DNA of 64,000 bases from Pantanalinema rosaneae. GTDB lineage: Bacteria; Cyanobacteriota; Cyanobacteriia; Leptolyngbyales; Leptolyngbyaceae. The stretch covers positions 62,001 through 126,000 of the forward strand of contig NZ_JBLZFZ010000011.1 in assembly GCF_050753385.1 (NCBI RefSeq), written 5' to 3'. The notes under the pieces are model-generated. The model did no database searches. It worked only from the letters and a program-made list of their open reading frames with translations, and was not told the DNA's origin. The position numbers and the translations under genes are program-made. Numbering within the stretch: position 1 is the first letter of the stretch; each line of letters begins with the position of its first letter. Shown here piece by piece: positions 51,959-60,637 of this stretch.

Positions 51959-53281
51959 ATGAAGTATGAGCCGCTAATCTATGCGAGAAAATTTTCTGAG
52001 AAGTTGAGATGTTTTTGGGATAGTACCAGTACCAGACCTAAAGTTCTTCTGATTTGTTGCCTGACAATCCTTGTATTCTTTTTGAGAAGATCAGATCAAT
52101 TCCTAGATCCCCAAGTTTGGGTGGAAGATGGAATTTATTACCTGCCATCGTTTTTAGAATATGGCTTTAGATCTCTTCTGGAACCAGTTCCCCCAGTAGG
52201 TGGATATCTTACCGTTATCCCAAAATTAATTTCTGGCATATCGCTTTGGTTGGTAGGACTGCACTATTATCCGATTATAAGCACGGTATTCTCAACACTA
52301 TTTTCTGGATTGGTGATGTCACTTATAGCCCTTTCACCAATATCTTTGAAGGGGCGGTTTCTTCTGGTCATTTTTGCTCTGTTTATTCCAACTGATGTGG
52401 AGTGCTTTGTATTGCCATCATATACTTTTTGGTTTGCTGGTCTTGCACTCTTTCTACTACCATTCTGGAATGCTGACGATTCCAAATCTCAAAAAATCTT
52501 AAGGACGATTACTCTTTGGTTTTGTGGACTCTCATCACCTGCGATTGTCCCTGTGTCCACTGTATTGCTTGTAAAAGCTTTGATTAGCAAGAGGCTGTTT
52601 GAAGCATTTTTTACTCTACAAGCTCTTTTGATAGCAGGTATTCAAATCTATATTTATTCTAGGAATCTACAATCTAGCGATCAATCTGCTAGCTTAATGA
52701 ATTTGAATAAAATTTCAATTGACCACTTGGACAAAATCATCTCGAAGTTATTTGGCTATTACTCGTTTTACTCTTTTGGTAATGATGAGGCTAATCTGTA
52801 TGTTGGCTTAGTCATGGTTACTATTATTGCTTCGGCAATCTTACTCATAGCTAAAAAGAAAAAAACAGCTTTTGAAAATCCTCTAATATCTCTTAGCTTT
52901 CTCTTGTTTTTGAACATTGGACTTGTTGCCTTTCGGGTATCTGTTTCTAGTATTCATCCCTATCTTGCAGGCCCTCGGTACTTTTTTTATCCATTTATTT
53001 TGCTCAGTTGGATTCTTGTCCAAATATCGCACCAGAAAAGTAATGCTTTGCGTATTCCTGCTATTATCTGCTTAGCACTTGCAGTACTAAATGCATTGCC
53101 AAAGTTCCAAAGACATCATGAATCCCTCCAATGGAACCAGGCTGTCAATAGACTTGTTCAGAGAGGAGAAGCAACTCTTCCTATTCATTTTGACGGAGTA
53201 GCTGCTAGAAAATGGACAGTTACTCTCCGTGCTTGTGGAGATTCTTTTTGCCTAGTTCGCACATCTGTATGGGTGCCATAA
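51959..53281 (+). CDS. Multi-pass membrane protein, GT-C-like topology
   Basis: The 440-residue protein has about ten hydrophobic helices (for example VLLICCLTILVFFLRR, FLLVIFALFIP, FLLFLNIGLVAFRV). An acidic loop after the first helix (DPQVWVEDGIYYLPSF) is where GT-C glycosyltransferases keep their catalytic Asp/Glu. The C-terminal soluble part ends CFCLVRTSVWVP-like. A lipid- or polysaccharide-linked function is plausible but not shown. It lies alone on the plus strand after the integrase. Confidence 0.6.
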   Translation: MKYEPLIYARKFSEKLRCFWDSTSTRPKVLLICCLTILVFFLRRSDQFLDPQVWVEDGIYYLPSFLEYGFRSLLEPVPPVGGYLTVIPKLISGISLWLVGLHYYPIISTVFSTLFSGLVMSLIALSPISLKGRFLLVIFALFIPTDVECFVLPSYTFWFAGLALFLLPFWNADDSKSQKILRTITLWFCGLSSPAIVPVSTVLLVKALISKRLFEAFFTLQALLIAGIQIYIYSRNLQSSDQSASLMNLNKISIDHLDKIISKLFGYYSFYSFGNDEANLYVGLVMVTIIASAILLIAKKKKTAFENPLISLSFLLFLNIGLVAFRVSVSSIHPYLAGPRYFFYPFILLSWILVQISHQKSNALRIPAIICLALAVLNALPKFQRHHESLQWNQAVNRLVQRGEATLPIHFDGVAARKWTVTLRACGDSFCLVRTSVWVP

Positions 53282-53291
53282 ATCAGCAAAT

Positions 53292-53331
53292 CATGCAGGG
53301 CAAAGGAACCTATACTCCCCTATCCTGCATG
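53292..53331. terminator. Hairpin after the membrane-protein gene
   Basis: CATGCAGG (53292-53299) and CCTGCATG (53324-53331) form an eight-base perfect stem with a long loop. It sits between convergent genes ending at 53281 and 53353. No T-run follows. Confidence 0.4.
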
Positions 53332-53352
53332 GCTGTAATCAAACAATCATCC

Positions 53353-53727
53353 TTAGTATTCAGATGGTAGTAGCACTACTCCATTCTGGAAATATAACCT
53401 CACCTGGTTAAGCGGAAAATCGGTGAAGGGAATCTCTTGCGAAACTGCAACATCCCCTTCATCTCGTTCGCAAACCAGGAGTGCTGACCGATCGTCATTG
53501 ACGGCAAGCTTCCAGAATTGAATCTGCTGAAGCATGGGATCTCGATGTACCCGTGGATCGATCTGCCATGAGGCGATCGCGTCGATGAGCCAATAAGCTC
53601 CCGCACGTTCTGCCAGGTAGCGAACCCCATCTGTATACTGAACCCTTAGCGAGTGCTGATAATAGGTGCTCGTTCCCGTGAACTGAGCGAGATCAGCTTC
53701 TGTAAGTGGCTGTGGTGATTGAGTCAT
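53353..53727 (-). CDS. DUF6876-family protein
   Basis: The 124-residue product has the DUF6876 pattern: LTEADLAQFTGTSTYYQHS at the start, then YTDGVRYLAERAGAYWLIDA and IASWQ. It is a cytosolic small protein often carried by islands and plasmids. Its role is unknown. The gene-free stretch after it (53728-53968) shows nothing I can name. Confidence 0.75.
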   Translation of the reverse strand: MTQSPQPLTEADLAQFTGTSTYYQHSLRVQYTDGVRYLAERAGAYWLIDAIASWQIDPRVHRDPMLQQIQFWKLAVNDDRSALLVCERDEGDVAVSQEIPFTDFPLNQVRLYFQNGVVLLPSEY

Positions 53728-53968
53728 AAGGCACTGCCCTCAAAACAACAGAGAGTTCCTGCAATCACAGGCCATGCCGATACAACCCTATGGCTAAACC
53801 ACAAAGCTTTGCCCAGCATGGTCTTCTGACCCGAATTAGCTGCCTTCTACCCAGACCACACAGCAGAGGTGAGCGTAACTGTTCTGGTTTCCAGGTTCAA
53901 GGAAAAAATAACTGGTGATGATAGGGGAATGACTGAAGCGATCGCCATTCCCCACATTATGAAGTTTT

Positions 53969-54247
53969 TTAACAACCTTCTGGTGACTGTTCGAGTGCTT
54001 GGACAGCACTAATAAGCCGAACCACGAACTGCCAGCGATGCTGTGGCGAAATCCTTATTAAGTACTGGTCTACCAACGTCCTGATCTGCAAGCGCATGAG
54101 AAATTGCTGCTGGGCAGCGCGATCTAGTCCCTCCTTTTCCATCTCCTGAATGACCAAATCAGCCAATTGTTCAGCACGAGCTTCGATATCACCCTCTTCC
54201 TCAGTCGGAAAGAATGGGTCAGACAGAGAGAGCTGAAAGGGTTCCAT
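53969..54247 (-). CDS. Small helical hypothetical protein
   Basis: The start is placed at the ATG giving MEPFQLSLSDPF, since GGAGGT sits seven to eight bases before it. The upstream ATG at 54262 overlaps that RBS. The 92-residue product is acidic at its N terminus and helical after (LADLVIQEMEKEGLDRAAQQ). Its 5' end overlaps the end of the preceding gene by about 30 bases, so the two are probably co-expressed. No family was recognised. Confidence 0.55.
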   Translation of the reverse strand: MEPFQLSLSDPFFPTEEEGDIEARAEQLADLVIQEMEKEGLDRAAQQQFLMRLQIRTLVDQYLIRISPQHRWQFVVRLISAVQALEQSPEGC

Positions 54248-54731
54248 GCCCAGTACCTCCATTGCCGTTAAGTGATGCGACTTCCTGTAGCGGCTTTCGA
54301 TGCTGTCTCTTAGGCTTTGTCTTCTTCTGTTGGTTCCACTGTTCCCACTTAGAAATCACCTGGCCAGCCTCGATCGCTACTGTCCCGTAAACATTTTGAA
54401 GATCTGAAAGCCGGATGACCCGATTCCCACGCAGGGAGAACGTCTTGACATTACCTGGAACTGCAATCGAAATATCGTCCCTCCTCACAACAAGTTGTCC
54501 ATGAAGCTCGTAAATTTGGATATCCAGAATGAGCGGTGAGCCTGTTGCCACCTCTTCTTGTAAACCTGATAAATGTACTGGCTGAATTGTTGTAACCTCC
54601 TTTTTAGACTCTTTTGCGAACTGCTCTTGCTCCTCCATTTCGTTACAGATCACATCTGCTAGGCAAATCGCAATCAGGGCTGCGATCGCGTACATTACAA
54701 AATCAAACCCACCAAAGTAAACGTGAAACAT
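54219..54731 (-). CDS. Single-pass membrane protein with small beta domain
   Basis: The start is placed at the ATG giving MFHVYFGGFD because AGGAGGT precedes it by seven bases. The 170-residue product has one hydrophobic segment (FVMYAIAALIAICLADVIC), an acidic linker, and then a strand-rich part (ILDIQIYELHGQLVVRRDDI). The C terminus is basic and Gly/Asn-rich. It overlaps the next gene. Function is unknown. Confidence 0.55.
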   Translation of the reverse strand: MFHVYFGGFDFVMYAIAALIAICLADVICNEMEEQEQFAKESKKEVTTIQPVHLSGLQEEVATGSPLILDIQIYELHGQLVVRRDDISIAVPGNVKTFSLRGNRVIRLSDLQNVYGTVAIEAGQVISKWEQWNQQKKTKPKRQHRKPLQEVASLNGNGGTGHGTLSALSV

Positions 54732-54892
54732 GAACCTGACCTCCTGGGTCAACCTATGACTTCAGGAGTGGGTTATCAAAGGAGAATCAAAACTTCAATT
54801 AAAAAGAGCACTCTGCCTTCAGGAAAATATTTGACCATGTAGCCCAGAATTCCTAGCATCCAGCGGAAACGAGCGGTTTATTGGAGGGAGTT

Positions 54893-55420
54893 ATGGAGGG
54901 TGGAGAAGCTATAACTATCTTGGGCTTAAGCATTACTGATCTGACAGCACTCTTGATGATGGGACTAACGTTTGTCACGACGATAGCCAACATCCTGCTT
55001 TGGATTTCTACTCGGCAAACAGTGCGGCTTTTGCTAGGACAGGTTCAGCACCAAGTGGCAAATGGATACAGCGAAGCCCAGCGGAACATTGTGGATGCCC
55101 ACCGTGATCTCTTTTTTCAGATTCTTAACAATCCACCGCTGCTAGAGAGATTTGCGAAGGCTAATGGACTTGATGCAACGGAATGGGAGCTTCGGAGGGT
55201 AAGCTCATTTCTCATTAATCAGGTGATGATCGGGTTTCTGAACTTTCGGAACGGCATTATTAGCACCAGTCACTTTGAAGGGTTTGTGAAAGATGCTCAG
55301 GAGGTCTTTGCTTATGAGACCGTGCGATCGCACTGGAAAGATGTGCGGATGACTCATTCGGAGGAGTTCCGACGGTTTGTAGATACTGAGTTGTTTTGGT
55401 GTGGTGAAGGTGCCGTATAA
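54893..55420 (+). CDS. Membrane-anchored hypothetical protein
   Basis: The start is placed at the ATG giving MEGGEAITIL; GGAGGG lies directly upstream and the TTG four codons earlier overlaps it. The 175-residue product has one N-terminal hydrophobic segment (ALLMMGLTFVTTIANILLWI) and a helical soluble part (YSEAQRNIVDAHRDLFFQIL). Proteins of this layout (DUF4760-like) are common in bacteria. The family call is tentative. Confidence 0.55.
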   Translation: MEGGEAITILGLSITDLTALLMMGLTFVTTIANILLWISTRQTVRLLLGQVQHQVANGYSEAQRNIVDAHRDLFFQILNNPPLLERFAKANGLDATEWELRRVSSFLINQVMIGFLNFRNGIISTSHFEGFVKDAQEVFAYETVRSHWKDVRMTHSEEFRRFVDTELFWCGEGAV

Positions 55421-55424
55421 AATA

Positions 55425-55454
55425 GCTCCTGACCTCTCTTAAGAGACCAGGAGC
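55425..55454. terminator. Near-perfect hairpin between convergent genes
   Basis: GCTCCTG (55425-55431) and CAGGAGC (55448-55454) form the outer stem. Inner CTCT / AGAG pairs continue around TTAA. It lies between a plus-strand gene end (55420) and a minus-strand gene end (55481) and could end both transcripts. Confidence 0.55.
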
Positions 55455-55480
55455 CAGGAATCATCATTTTAGATGAGGGA

Positions 55481-55684
55481 TTAGTGTGACTTTAGAAATG
55501 CGATCAGCTCAGGGGATATCTCAACGACAGCTTCATGCTGGGGAACAGCAAAACCCGCATGTTCTGTTGGGTTAAGTTTGCTGCCTTGCACAAATACACG
55601 ACCTGCCTCATCAATATAGAGTGCTGGACACATACCACTGTTACACGGACGCACGAGAACCTTCAGATTATGTTGGGCCGTCAT
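55481..55684 (-). CDS. Small hypothetical protein, 67 residues
   Basis: The compact product has paired Cys (VRPCNSGMCPALYI) and an acidic C terminus (VVEISPELIAFLKSH). Composition and a clean minus-strand frame suggest a real gene. The pattern 'ALYIDEAGRVFVQGSKL' looks like a conserved small domain. No family was recognised. Confidence 0.55.
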   Translation of the reverse strand: MTAQHNLKVLVRPCNSGMCPALYIDEAGRVFVQGSKLNPTEHAGFAVPQHEAVVEISPELIAFLKSH

Positions 55685-55769
55685 ACGAAACTCCTTATTG
55701 AGAGAAAATTTAGTGATCAGGCAAATGCACCCAAACCTAATTGCCGGAAACGCGAAATAGATTGTTCAC

Positions 55770-56201
55770 TCACCAGTTCCAGGGGAAAATTCCTTTTACC
55801 TGTTCTGAGGCATCCTCTACGGTATCGATGATCTGCTGATGCCGTTCACGTTTATTGCCATCGATAGCGGTTGCTTTCAGGCGATGGGTCGCGGCAGTTT
55901 CACCGACGATATAGGCAGATTGAGCATCCTGTGGCAGCGTTGTGCGATCGCCCCGTCTCCCCTCGGTTTCCTCGTAGAGTTCATCGGTACCACATCCGAA
56001 TAGTCTGCGAGTCATCCTTTCAGTAGCATGGGCTTGAGTACGACTGTCCCCACCCTTATCTTGAATCGTTCTTGTGAAATCCTTCCGAACCGTTGCCCCG
56101 TCAACGCGAGATCGGACTGGCTTCGATTCTTCTAATAGACTCAACTGGGAGCTTTCCGAATTCTCTTCCGGTTGATTCCTCAACCAATTGATAAAACCCA
56201 T
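55770..56201 (-). CDS. Hypothetical protein of the island
   Basis: The 143-residue, very polar product has a short aromatic start (MGFINWLRNQPE) and a conserved-looking stretch RMTRRLFGCGTDELYEETEG. AGAGGAC lies before the ATG. Its start is inside the end of the upstream gene (100-base overlap in another frame). Its role is unknown. Confidence 0.55.
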   Translation of the reverse strand: MGFINWLRNQPEENSESSQLSLLEESKPVRSRVDGATVRKDFTRTIQDKGGDSRTQAHATERMTRRLFGCGTDELYEETEGRRGDRTTLPQDAQSAYIVGETAATHRLKATAIDGNKRERHQQIIDTVEDASEQVKGIFPWNW

Positions 56202-56571
56202 CGGCTTGTCCTCTCTCTTCAGATGTGAAGTCGCGGGAAAACAGTTGCTCTAAGCCAAGCTTGATCAGATCAAGCCCATCCGGGAGAGTGAGAAACTCTT
56301 CCAGAATTTGATGGCGGTATTCATAATCCCAGCGGTCAGGCGTGAAATTGAAGGTGTAGAGGATGAGCGTGTGAGCATCGAGGAGTCCAATCTGGGCGTT
56401 GAGTGCCTTGAAATGGCAAAGTGCCTTTTCCCATGTGACTTTCCGACGCATATCGCCAAAACGCTCTCTAATCTCAGGCTTAAACGTTTCCGGTTGGCAA
56501 ACGACCTGCTTAAACCAGCAGTAATCTTGCCATTCCTCGAAAACCTTTTGCTTGAGTTCCTTCAGTTTCAT
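56101..56571 (-). CDS. Hypothetical protein of the island, helical
   Basis: The start is placed at the ATG giving MKLKELKQKVFEEWQDY, since the upstream leader is weak. The 156-residue product is helical with several aromatic residues (WDYEYRHQILEEFL). It overlaps the next gene by about 100 bases on the same strand, and the pair probably forms a small operon. No family was recognised. Confidence 0.55.
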   Translation of the reverse strand: MKLKELKQKVFEEWQDYCWFKQVVCQPETFKPEIRERFGDMRRKVTWEKALCHFKALNAQIGLLDAHTLILYTFNFTPDRWDYEYRHQILEEFLTLPDGLDLIKLGLEQLFSRDFTSEERGQADGFYQLVEESTGREFGKLPVESIRRIEASPISR

Positions 56572-56790
56572 GCGCTGCTTAAGAACTGGGGTAGACGAAT
56601 ACCGAGCCGTGCTCAGGAGCACGCCGAGGGTTTGTGCCTCTATTGTATGTCCTTTGCTTTAGCTCCCCAACATCATAACATAGGTACAGCACTCTACAGC
56701 TAAACACAGTTTTAAGCAGCGAAACGCATTACCCTGCTGGGGATAGCAGTGGCATAAGATGTGCTGGCAGTAGGAGACAGCACATCAAGC

Positions 56791-56949
56791 ATGACGACAC
56801 AACTAGAACCCGTGACGGTATATATAGAGCCTGAAGTGAAAGAAGGTTTAGCTGCTTGGGCAAAGAAGGAGCGGCGATCGCTCTCTAGCCTGACTGCCTA
56901 TTTACTCACGAAGGCATATCAGGACTATCAACAGCAGCAAGACAAATAA
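56791..56949 (+). CDS. Small CopG/ribbon-helix-helix-like protein
   Basis: The start is placed at the ATG giving MTTQLEPVTVYIEPEV. The 52-residue product has a short strand and two helices (VYIEPEVKEGLAAWAKKE, then SLSSLTAYLLTKAY), matching the CopG-type fold. These are often repressors or antitoxins. No toxin gene is next to it. The stretch 56950-57211 shows nothing I can name. Confidence 0.6.
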   Translation: MTTQLEPVTVYIEPEVKEGLAAWAKKERRSLSSLTAYLLTKAYQDYQQQQDK

Positions 56950-57211
56950 GCATTTATACTTACAACCTTTACAAGGGAGTATGCTGTATACACTGAATAT
57001 AAAATTGCTTCCTGCCAAGACTTAGGCTGGCTTAGGGCATGAGAAGCATTGATACTCGAAAATGTCACAAGCTTAAATTTCGGTTCAGGCTAGCTCTTAA
57101 AAGTTCGTTACCTAAGAAGTAGTACAGGACTATTTTGACTATCAAATGACTATCACTAAAAGATCCTTAGTCTGAAGTGCTTACTAAAAGGAGCTTTCGG
57201 AGACCTCTATT

Positions 57212-57258
57212 CTTCCTTCACACGGAAGGGGTCACTGGTTCGAATCCAGTATCGCCCA
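57212..57258 (+). tRNA. 3' fragment of tRNA-Val(CAC), likely attachment-site remnant
   Basis: The fragment contains the anticodon stem CTTCC/GGAAG around the loop TTCACAC (anticodon CAC), the T stem-loop (ACTGG-TTCGAAT-CCAGT) and the 3' acceptor half ATCGCCC with discriminator A. The 5' half (acceptor, D arm) is missing upstream. A stop at the anticodon arm is typical of the identity block kept by tyrosine-recombinase integration at tRNA genes. The intact tRNA should sit at the other end of the element, outside this window. Confidence 0.85.
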
Positions 57259-57278
57259 TATTTGTTGACCTCTTGTTC

Positions 57279-60161
57279 TTAATGGGAGATCTGGGGAAGT
57301 TGTTGCATAATCTTATCTAGAAGCTGCTTCAATCTGACAGGTTTAGCCAGATAATCATTAGCTCCTGCCTCCACACATCGCTCTAAATCACCAGGCATGG
57401 CTAAAGCCGTTAAGGCAATGATGGGAATGGAATTTATTTGCCGATCTGCACGAATTTGCCGGGTTGCTTCTAATCCATCCATGTCTGGCATTTGAATATC
57501 CATTAAGATTATGTCTGGCTGATATTGTTTTGCCATTTGGACGGCTTCTAGCCCATTGCGGGCAAGAATAACTTGAAAATTATGTGCCTCCAGGTAGTTC
57601 AACAGCACTGTGATATTGTCTTCATTGTCTTCTGCTAATAAAACTTTGGGGTGGTTAGCTAATTCTTCAGCCGCGATAATGAGTGCCATCTCTGGACTGG
57701 GGGGGTGAACATTGGTAAACAGCCGATTTAACGCCTGGTAGAATTTCTGCCGGGAGAGGGGCTTGAGCAGATGTTCAATAGCTCCTGTATTCAAGCTGCG
57801 AGATCGATCGTCAACCACTGAAATGACAATGATGGGAATGGCTTGAGTTTGGGAATGTGCTTTTAACTCGCTCAAGACTTCCCATCCAGAACAATCTGGG
57901 AGCAAAATATCTAGCACAATCACATCTGGTTTGACTCGTAATGCGACATCCAATGCACCTCTACCAACAGGATGCACAACACTGGTTGCTCCTATTTCTG
58001 CCAGATATTGTTTGATTTGGTTAGCCGCCGGCCCCGAGTCCTCCACTACTAAAACATGGTGAATCTCGCCTGCATTCAGTAAGGGTTCTGGCACTGTATC
58101 ATCCTGGTTTGAGCCAGAGTGCCACGGCAAGATTACCGTAAAGCAACTGCCGCGTCCTAACTCACTTTCAACCCGAATGCTGCCTCCATGCAAATCAACA
58201 ATGCGGCGGACGATCGACAAGCCCAGCCCTGTACCTTCGTAGCGGCGGGAGAGAGAACTTTCTACCTGGAGAAATGGTTGAAAGATTTCATGCAAGTTTT
58301 CTGAAGCAATGCCAATTCCGGTATCCGTCACCCGAAATTCAACGGCTTGCTGGAGCCGATTCATTTGCACCTCTAGCTGGACACGCCCCCTATCCGGCGT
58401 GAACTTTACCGCATTACTCAGTAAATTGACTAGCACTTGCATTAATCGACGTTCATCCGCTTCGATCTCTGAAATTGTTTCATCAATGGTGCAGGTTAAT
58501 TGAATTTGTTTGTGTCTAGCCTGCTCTCTGACAAAATTGAGGCTGGATTCACAGACTGAAGCCAATGCAACCGAACTTAGATCGATCGCGACTTTACCTG
58601 ACTCAATTTTAGAAAGGTCGAGAATATCGTTAATTAACGAGAGTAAATGTTCTCCACTTTGCTCGATCGTTTGTAAAAACTGACGTTGGCGATCGGTTAA
58701 GCTGCCATAGACTTCTTCCAATAAGAGTTCAGATAATCCCAGAATTGAGTTAAGGGGAGTCCGCAATTCATGACTCATATTGGCTAAAAACTCATCTTTG
58801 AGGCGGGCGGCTCTGGCTAGCTCGGCATTGGCTAAACTAATCCGCTCACTACTATGACGCAGTTGGGCTTCTGCCTCCTTTAATGGCGTAATATCTCGTC
58901 CGACCGACTGAAATTCGGTAAACTGCCCCTGTTGATCAAATAACATGCGATTGATCCACTGAGTCCAGCGTACCTCGCCGTTGACAACAACCCGGTTCTC
59001 GATCGTGACGGTCGGATTTTCGGCACTCATGGAATTGACTAACTGAGCCACCCGTTCCCGATCGGCGGCAAAGATCACCGGGTTATAACTCTGACCCAGA
59101 ACCTCCTCTAATTGCAGCCCGAAGTAACGACAATATGCCCCATTGGCAAACTGAATGGTGGTATCGGGCAAGTAGCGAACAATCAAGTCGGTTTGATCTT
59201 CAACGATCGCACGATAACGGGCTTCACTTTGTTGCTCTAGTTGGTCATAGGCATTTGCCTGCTGCAAGGCAATTCCCAGGTGAATGGCAAGCTGTTGCAG
59301 TAACTCAATTTCTGTGGCTTGCCACGATCGCGGAGCCTCACAATGATGGGCAATCAGCAACCCCCACAACTGGGCATCGCGCAGAATGGGCACTACCAAA
59401 TTGGCACACACCTGAAACTGCGCCAGGAACTCAGTATGACAGAGGGCAAGGCAACCATCGTGAATGTCGGCATTTGCCAGCACTCGTCCTTGCCGATAGG
59501 GTTCTATCCATTTTTCGGCAAAACAAGGATCATAGATATCGCGATCGAGGATGGGTTGCCACGCTGAACCCACGGATTCGGCAACAACCCTGCCATTACC
59601 ATCTGGTTCCATGCGAAAAACAATCACACGATCGGTGTGCAGGAACTGACGCACCTCCATCACCGTGGTATGGAGAATTTCATCCAGTTCCAAAGATTGG
59701 TGAATTTGTTGGCTGATGTGGCGGGTGAGTTGTTCTCGTTCAAGCTGTTGTTGCAGTTGTCGCTGAAGTTGTACGGCTGTAATGGTTTTACTCACCGCCA
59801 GTCGTAACCGCTCAGGGGTGATTGCCTCTTTCACCAAATAGTCCTGGGCTCCCGCTCGGATGGCTTGCAGGGCGATCGCCTCATTACCCTGCCCTGTCAC
59901 CATAATCACTGGTAAACACCCTGGCTGAACCAGAGATTGCAATTGAGCCAGGACATTTAAGCCATCCAGGTCAGGCAGACGGTAATCGAGCAATACAACA
60001 TCGGGATGGTGCTGCTGCCATAAATCGAGTCCCTGTTGTCCCAGAGATGCCTCCAGAAAGGTGTAGGTATACTCCCGATCGCTCAATAGATAGCGTCGGT
60101 AAACTTCCCGGTCTTCGGGGGAGTCATCTACAAGCAAAACAGTACGCGAAGCTGGGTACAT
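57279..60161 (-). CDS. Hybrid histidine kinase with phytochrome-like GAF and three receiver domains
   Basis: The 960-residue protein has, in order, REC1 (Asp60), a GAF domain of cyanobacteriochrome style (about 150-305), PAS (about 315-430), HisKA (His465 in MSHELRTP), HATPase (about 575-690), REC2 and REC3 (VIVLDILLPD, IILMDIQMPD). The GAF has C242-H243 in LALCHTEFLAQF, the canonical bilin-binding Cys-His. Chromophore binding is therefore possible. No membrane segment was seen. I use the ATG (second codon of the GTG-started frame) because GGAGG is seven bases upstream. It overlaps or abuts the response-regulator gene, so the three genes form one operon with the phytochrome. Confidence 0.9.
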   Translation of the reverse strand: MYPASRTVLLVDDSPEDREVYRRYLLSDREYTYTFLEASLGQQGLDLWQQHHPDVVLLDYRLPDLDGLNVLAQLQSLVQPGCLPVIMVTGQGNEAIALQAIRAGAQDYLVKEAITPERLRLAVSKTITAVQLQRQLQQQLEREQLTRHISQQIHQSLELDEILHTTVMEVRQFLHTDRVIVFRMEPDGNGRVVAESVGSAWQPILDRDIYDPCFAEKWIEPYRQGRVLANADIHDGCLALCHTEFLAQFQVCANLVVPILRDAQLWGLLIAHHCEAPRSWQATEIELLQQLAIHLGIALQQANAYDQLEQQSEARYRAIVEDQTDLIVRYLPDTTIQFANGAYCRYFGLQLEEVLGQSYNPVIFAADRERVAQLVNSMSAENPTVTIENRVVVNGEVRWTQWINRMLFDQQGQFTEFQSVGRDITPLKEAEAQLRHSSERISLANAELARAARLKDEFLANMSHELRTPLNSILGLSELLLEEVYGSLTDRQRQFLQTIEQSGEHLLSLINDILDLSKIESGKVAIDLSSVALASVCESSLNFVREQARHKQIQLTCTIDETISEIEADERRLMQVLVNLLSNAVKFTPDRGRVQLEVQMNRLQQAVEFRVTDTGIGIASENLHEIFQPFLQVESSLSRRYEGTGLGLSIVRRIVDLHGGSIRVESELGRGSCFTVILPWHSGSNQDDTVPEPLLNAGEIHHVLVVEDSGPAANQIKQYLAEIGATSVVHPVGRGALDVALRVKPDVIVLDILLPDCSGWEVLSELKAHSQTQAIPIIVISVVDDRSRSLNTGAIEHLLKPLSRQKFYQALNRLFTNVHPPSPEMALIIAAEELANHPKVLLAEDNEDNITVLLNYLEAHNFQVILARNGLEAVQMAKQYQPDIILMDIQMPDMDGLEATRQIRADRQINSIPIIALTALAMPGDLERCVEAGANDYLAKPVRLKQLLDKIMQQLPQISH

Positions 60162-60163
60162 CA

Positions 60164-60637
60164 CTAATCCTCCAGGCGGCTGGGCAACGTTGTCACTTCA
60201 AACCAGTAATCTACGATCATCTGAATGTCGCGTTTGAGTTGAGCAAAGTTGATTGGCTTGATGATGTAGCTGTTAACTCCATACTGATAACAGTCTTCAA
60301 TGTCTTGGGGGTGATTAGATGTTGTAAAGATGACAATGGGAATTTTTTTGAGCGTCTCATCCTGCTTGATGCGGCGCAATACCTCGCGTCCGTCGGTTCC
60401 AGGCAGATTTAGATCCAGCACAATCAAACTCGGACGGGGCGATCGCTGCCGATCTGCATAGGAGCCGGTGCGGTAAAGAAACGCCAGCGCCTGATCTCCA
60501 TTGACACATCGCTGAATGGGAACAGCCAGGGGCGATCGCTGCAATAACCGTTGCAGTGCCTCAAAATCTTCGTTGCTGTCTTCCACAATTAACAGGGGTG
60601 GCATTTGCAGATTAGAAATAGTTACATTGCCAGTCAT
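60164..60637 (-). CDS. Single-domain response regulator, Rcp1-like
   Basis: The 157-residue protein is one receiver domain: acidic pair VEDSNED, phosphoacceptor Asp in IVLDLNLPG, Thr/Ser in IFTTSN and Lys in YIIKP. It overlaps the phytochrome gene by four bases (ATGA). In cyanobacteria such Rcp1-type regulators receive phosphate from phytochromes. This pair matches that layout. Confidence 0.9.
   Translation of the reverse strand: MTGNVTISNLQMPPLLIVEDSNEDFEALQRLLQRSPLAVPIQRCVNGDQALAFLYRTGSYADRQRSPRPSLIVLDLNLPGTDGREVLRRIKQDETLKKIPIVIFTTSNHPQDIEDCYQYGVNSYIIKPINFAQLKRDIQMIVDYWFEVTTLPSRLED

Noticed and set aside
57212..57258. A complete tRNA gene with an intron
   Set aside because: No 5' acceptor or D arm that pairs with ATCGCCC is present in the 260 bases upstream.
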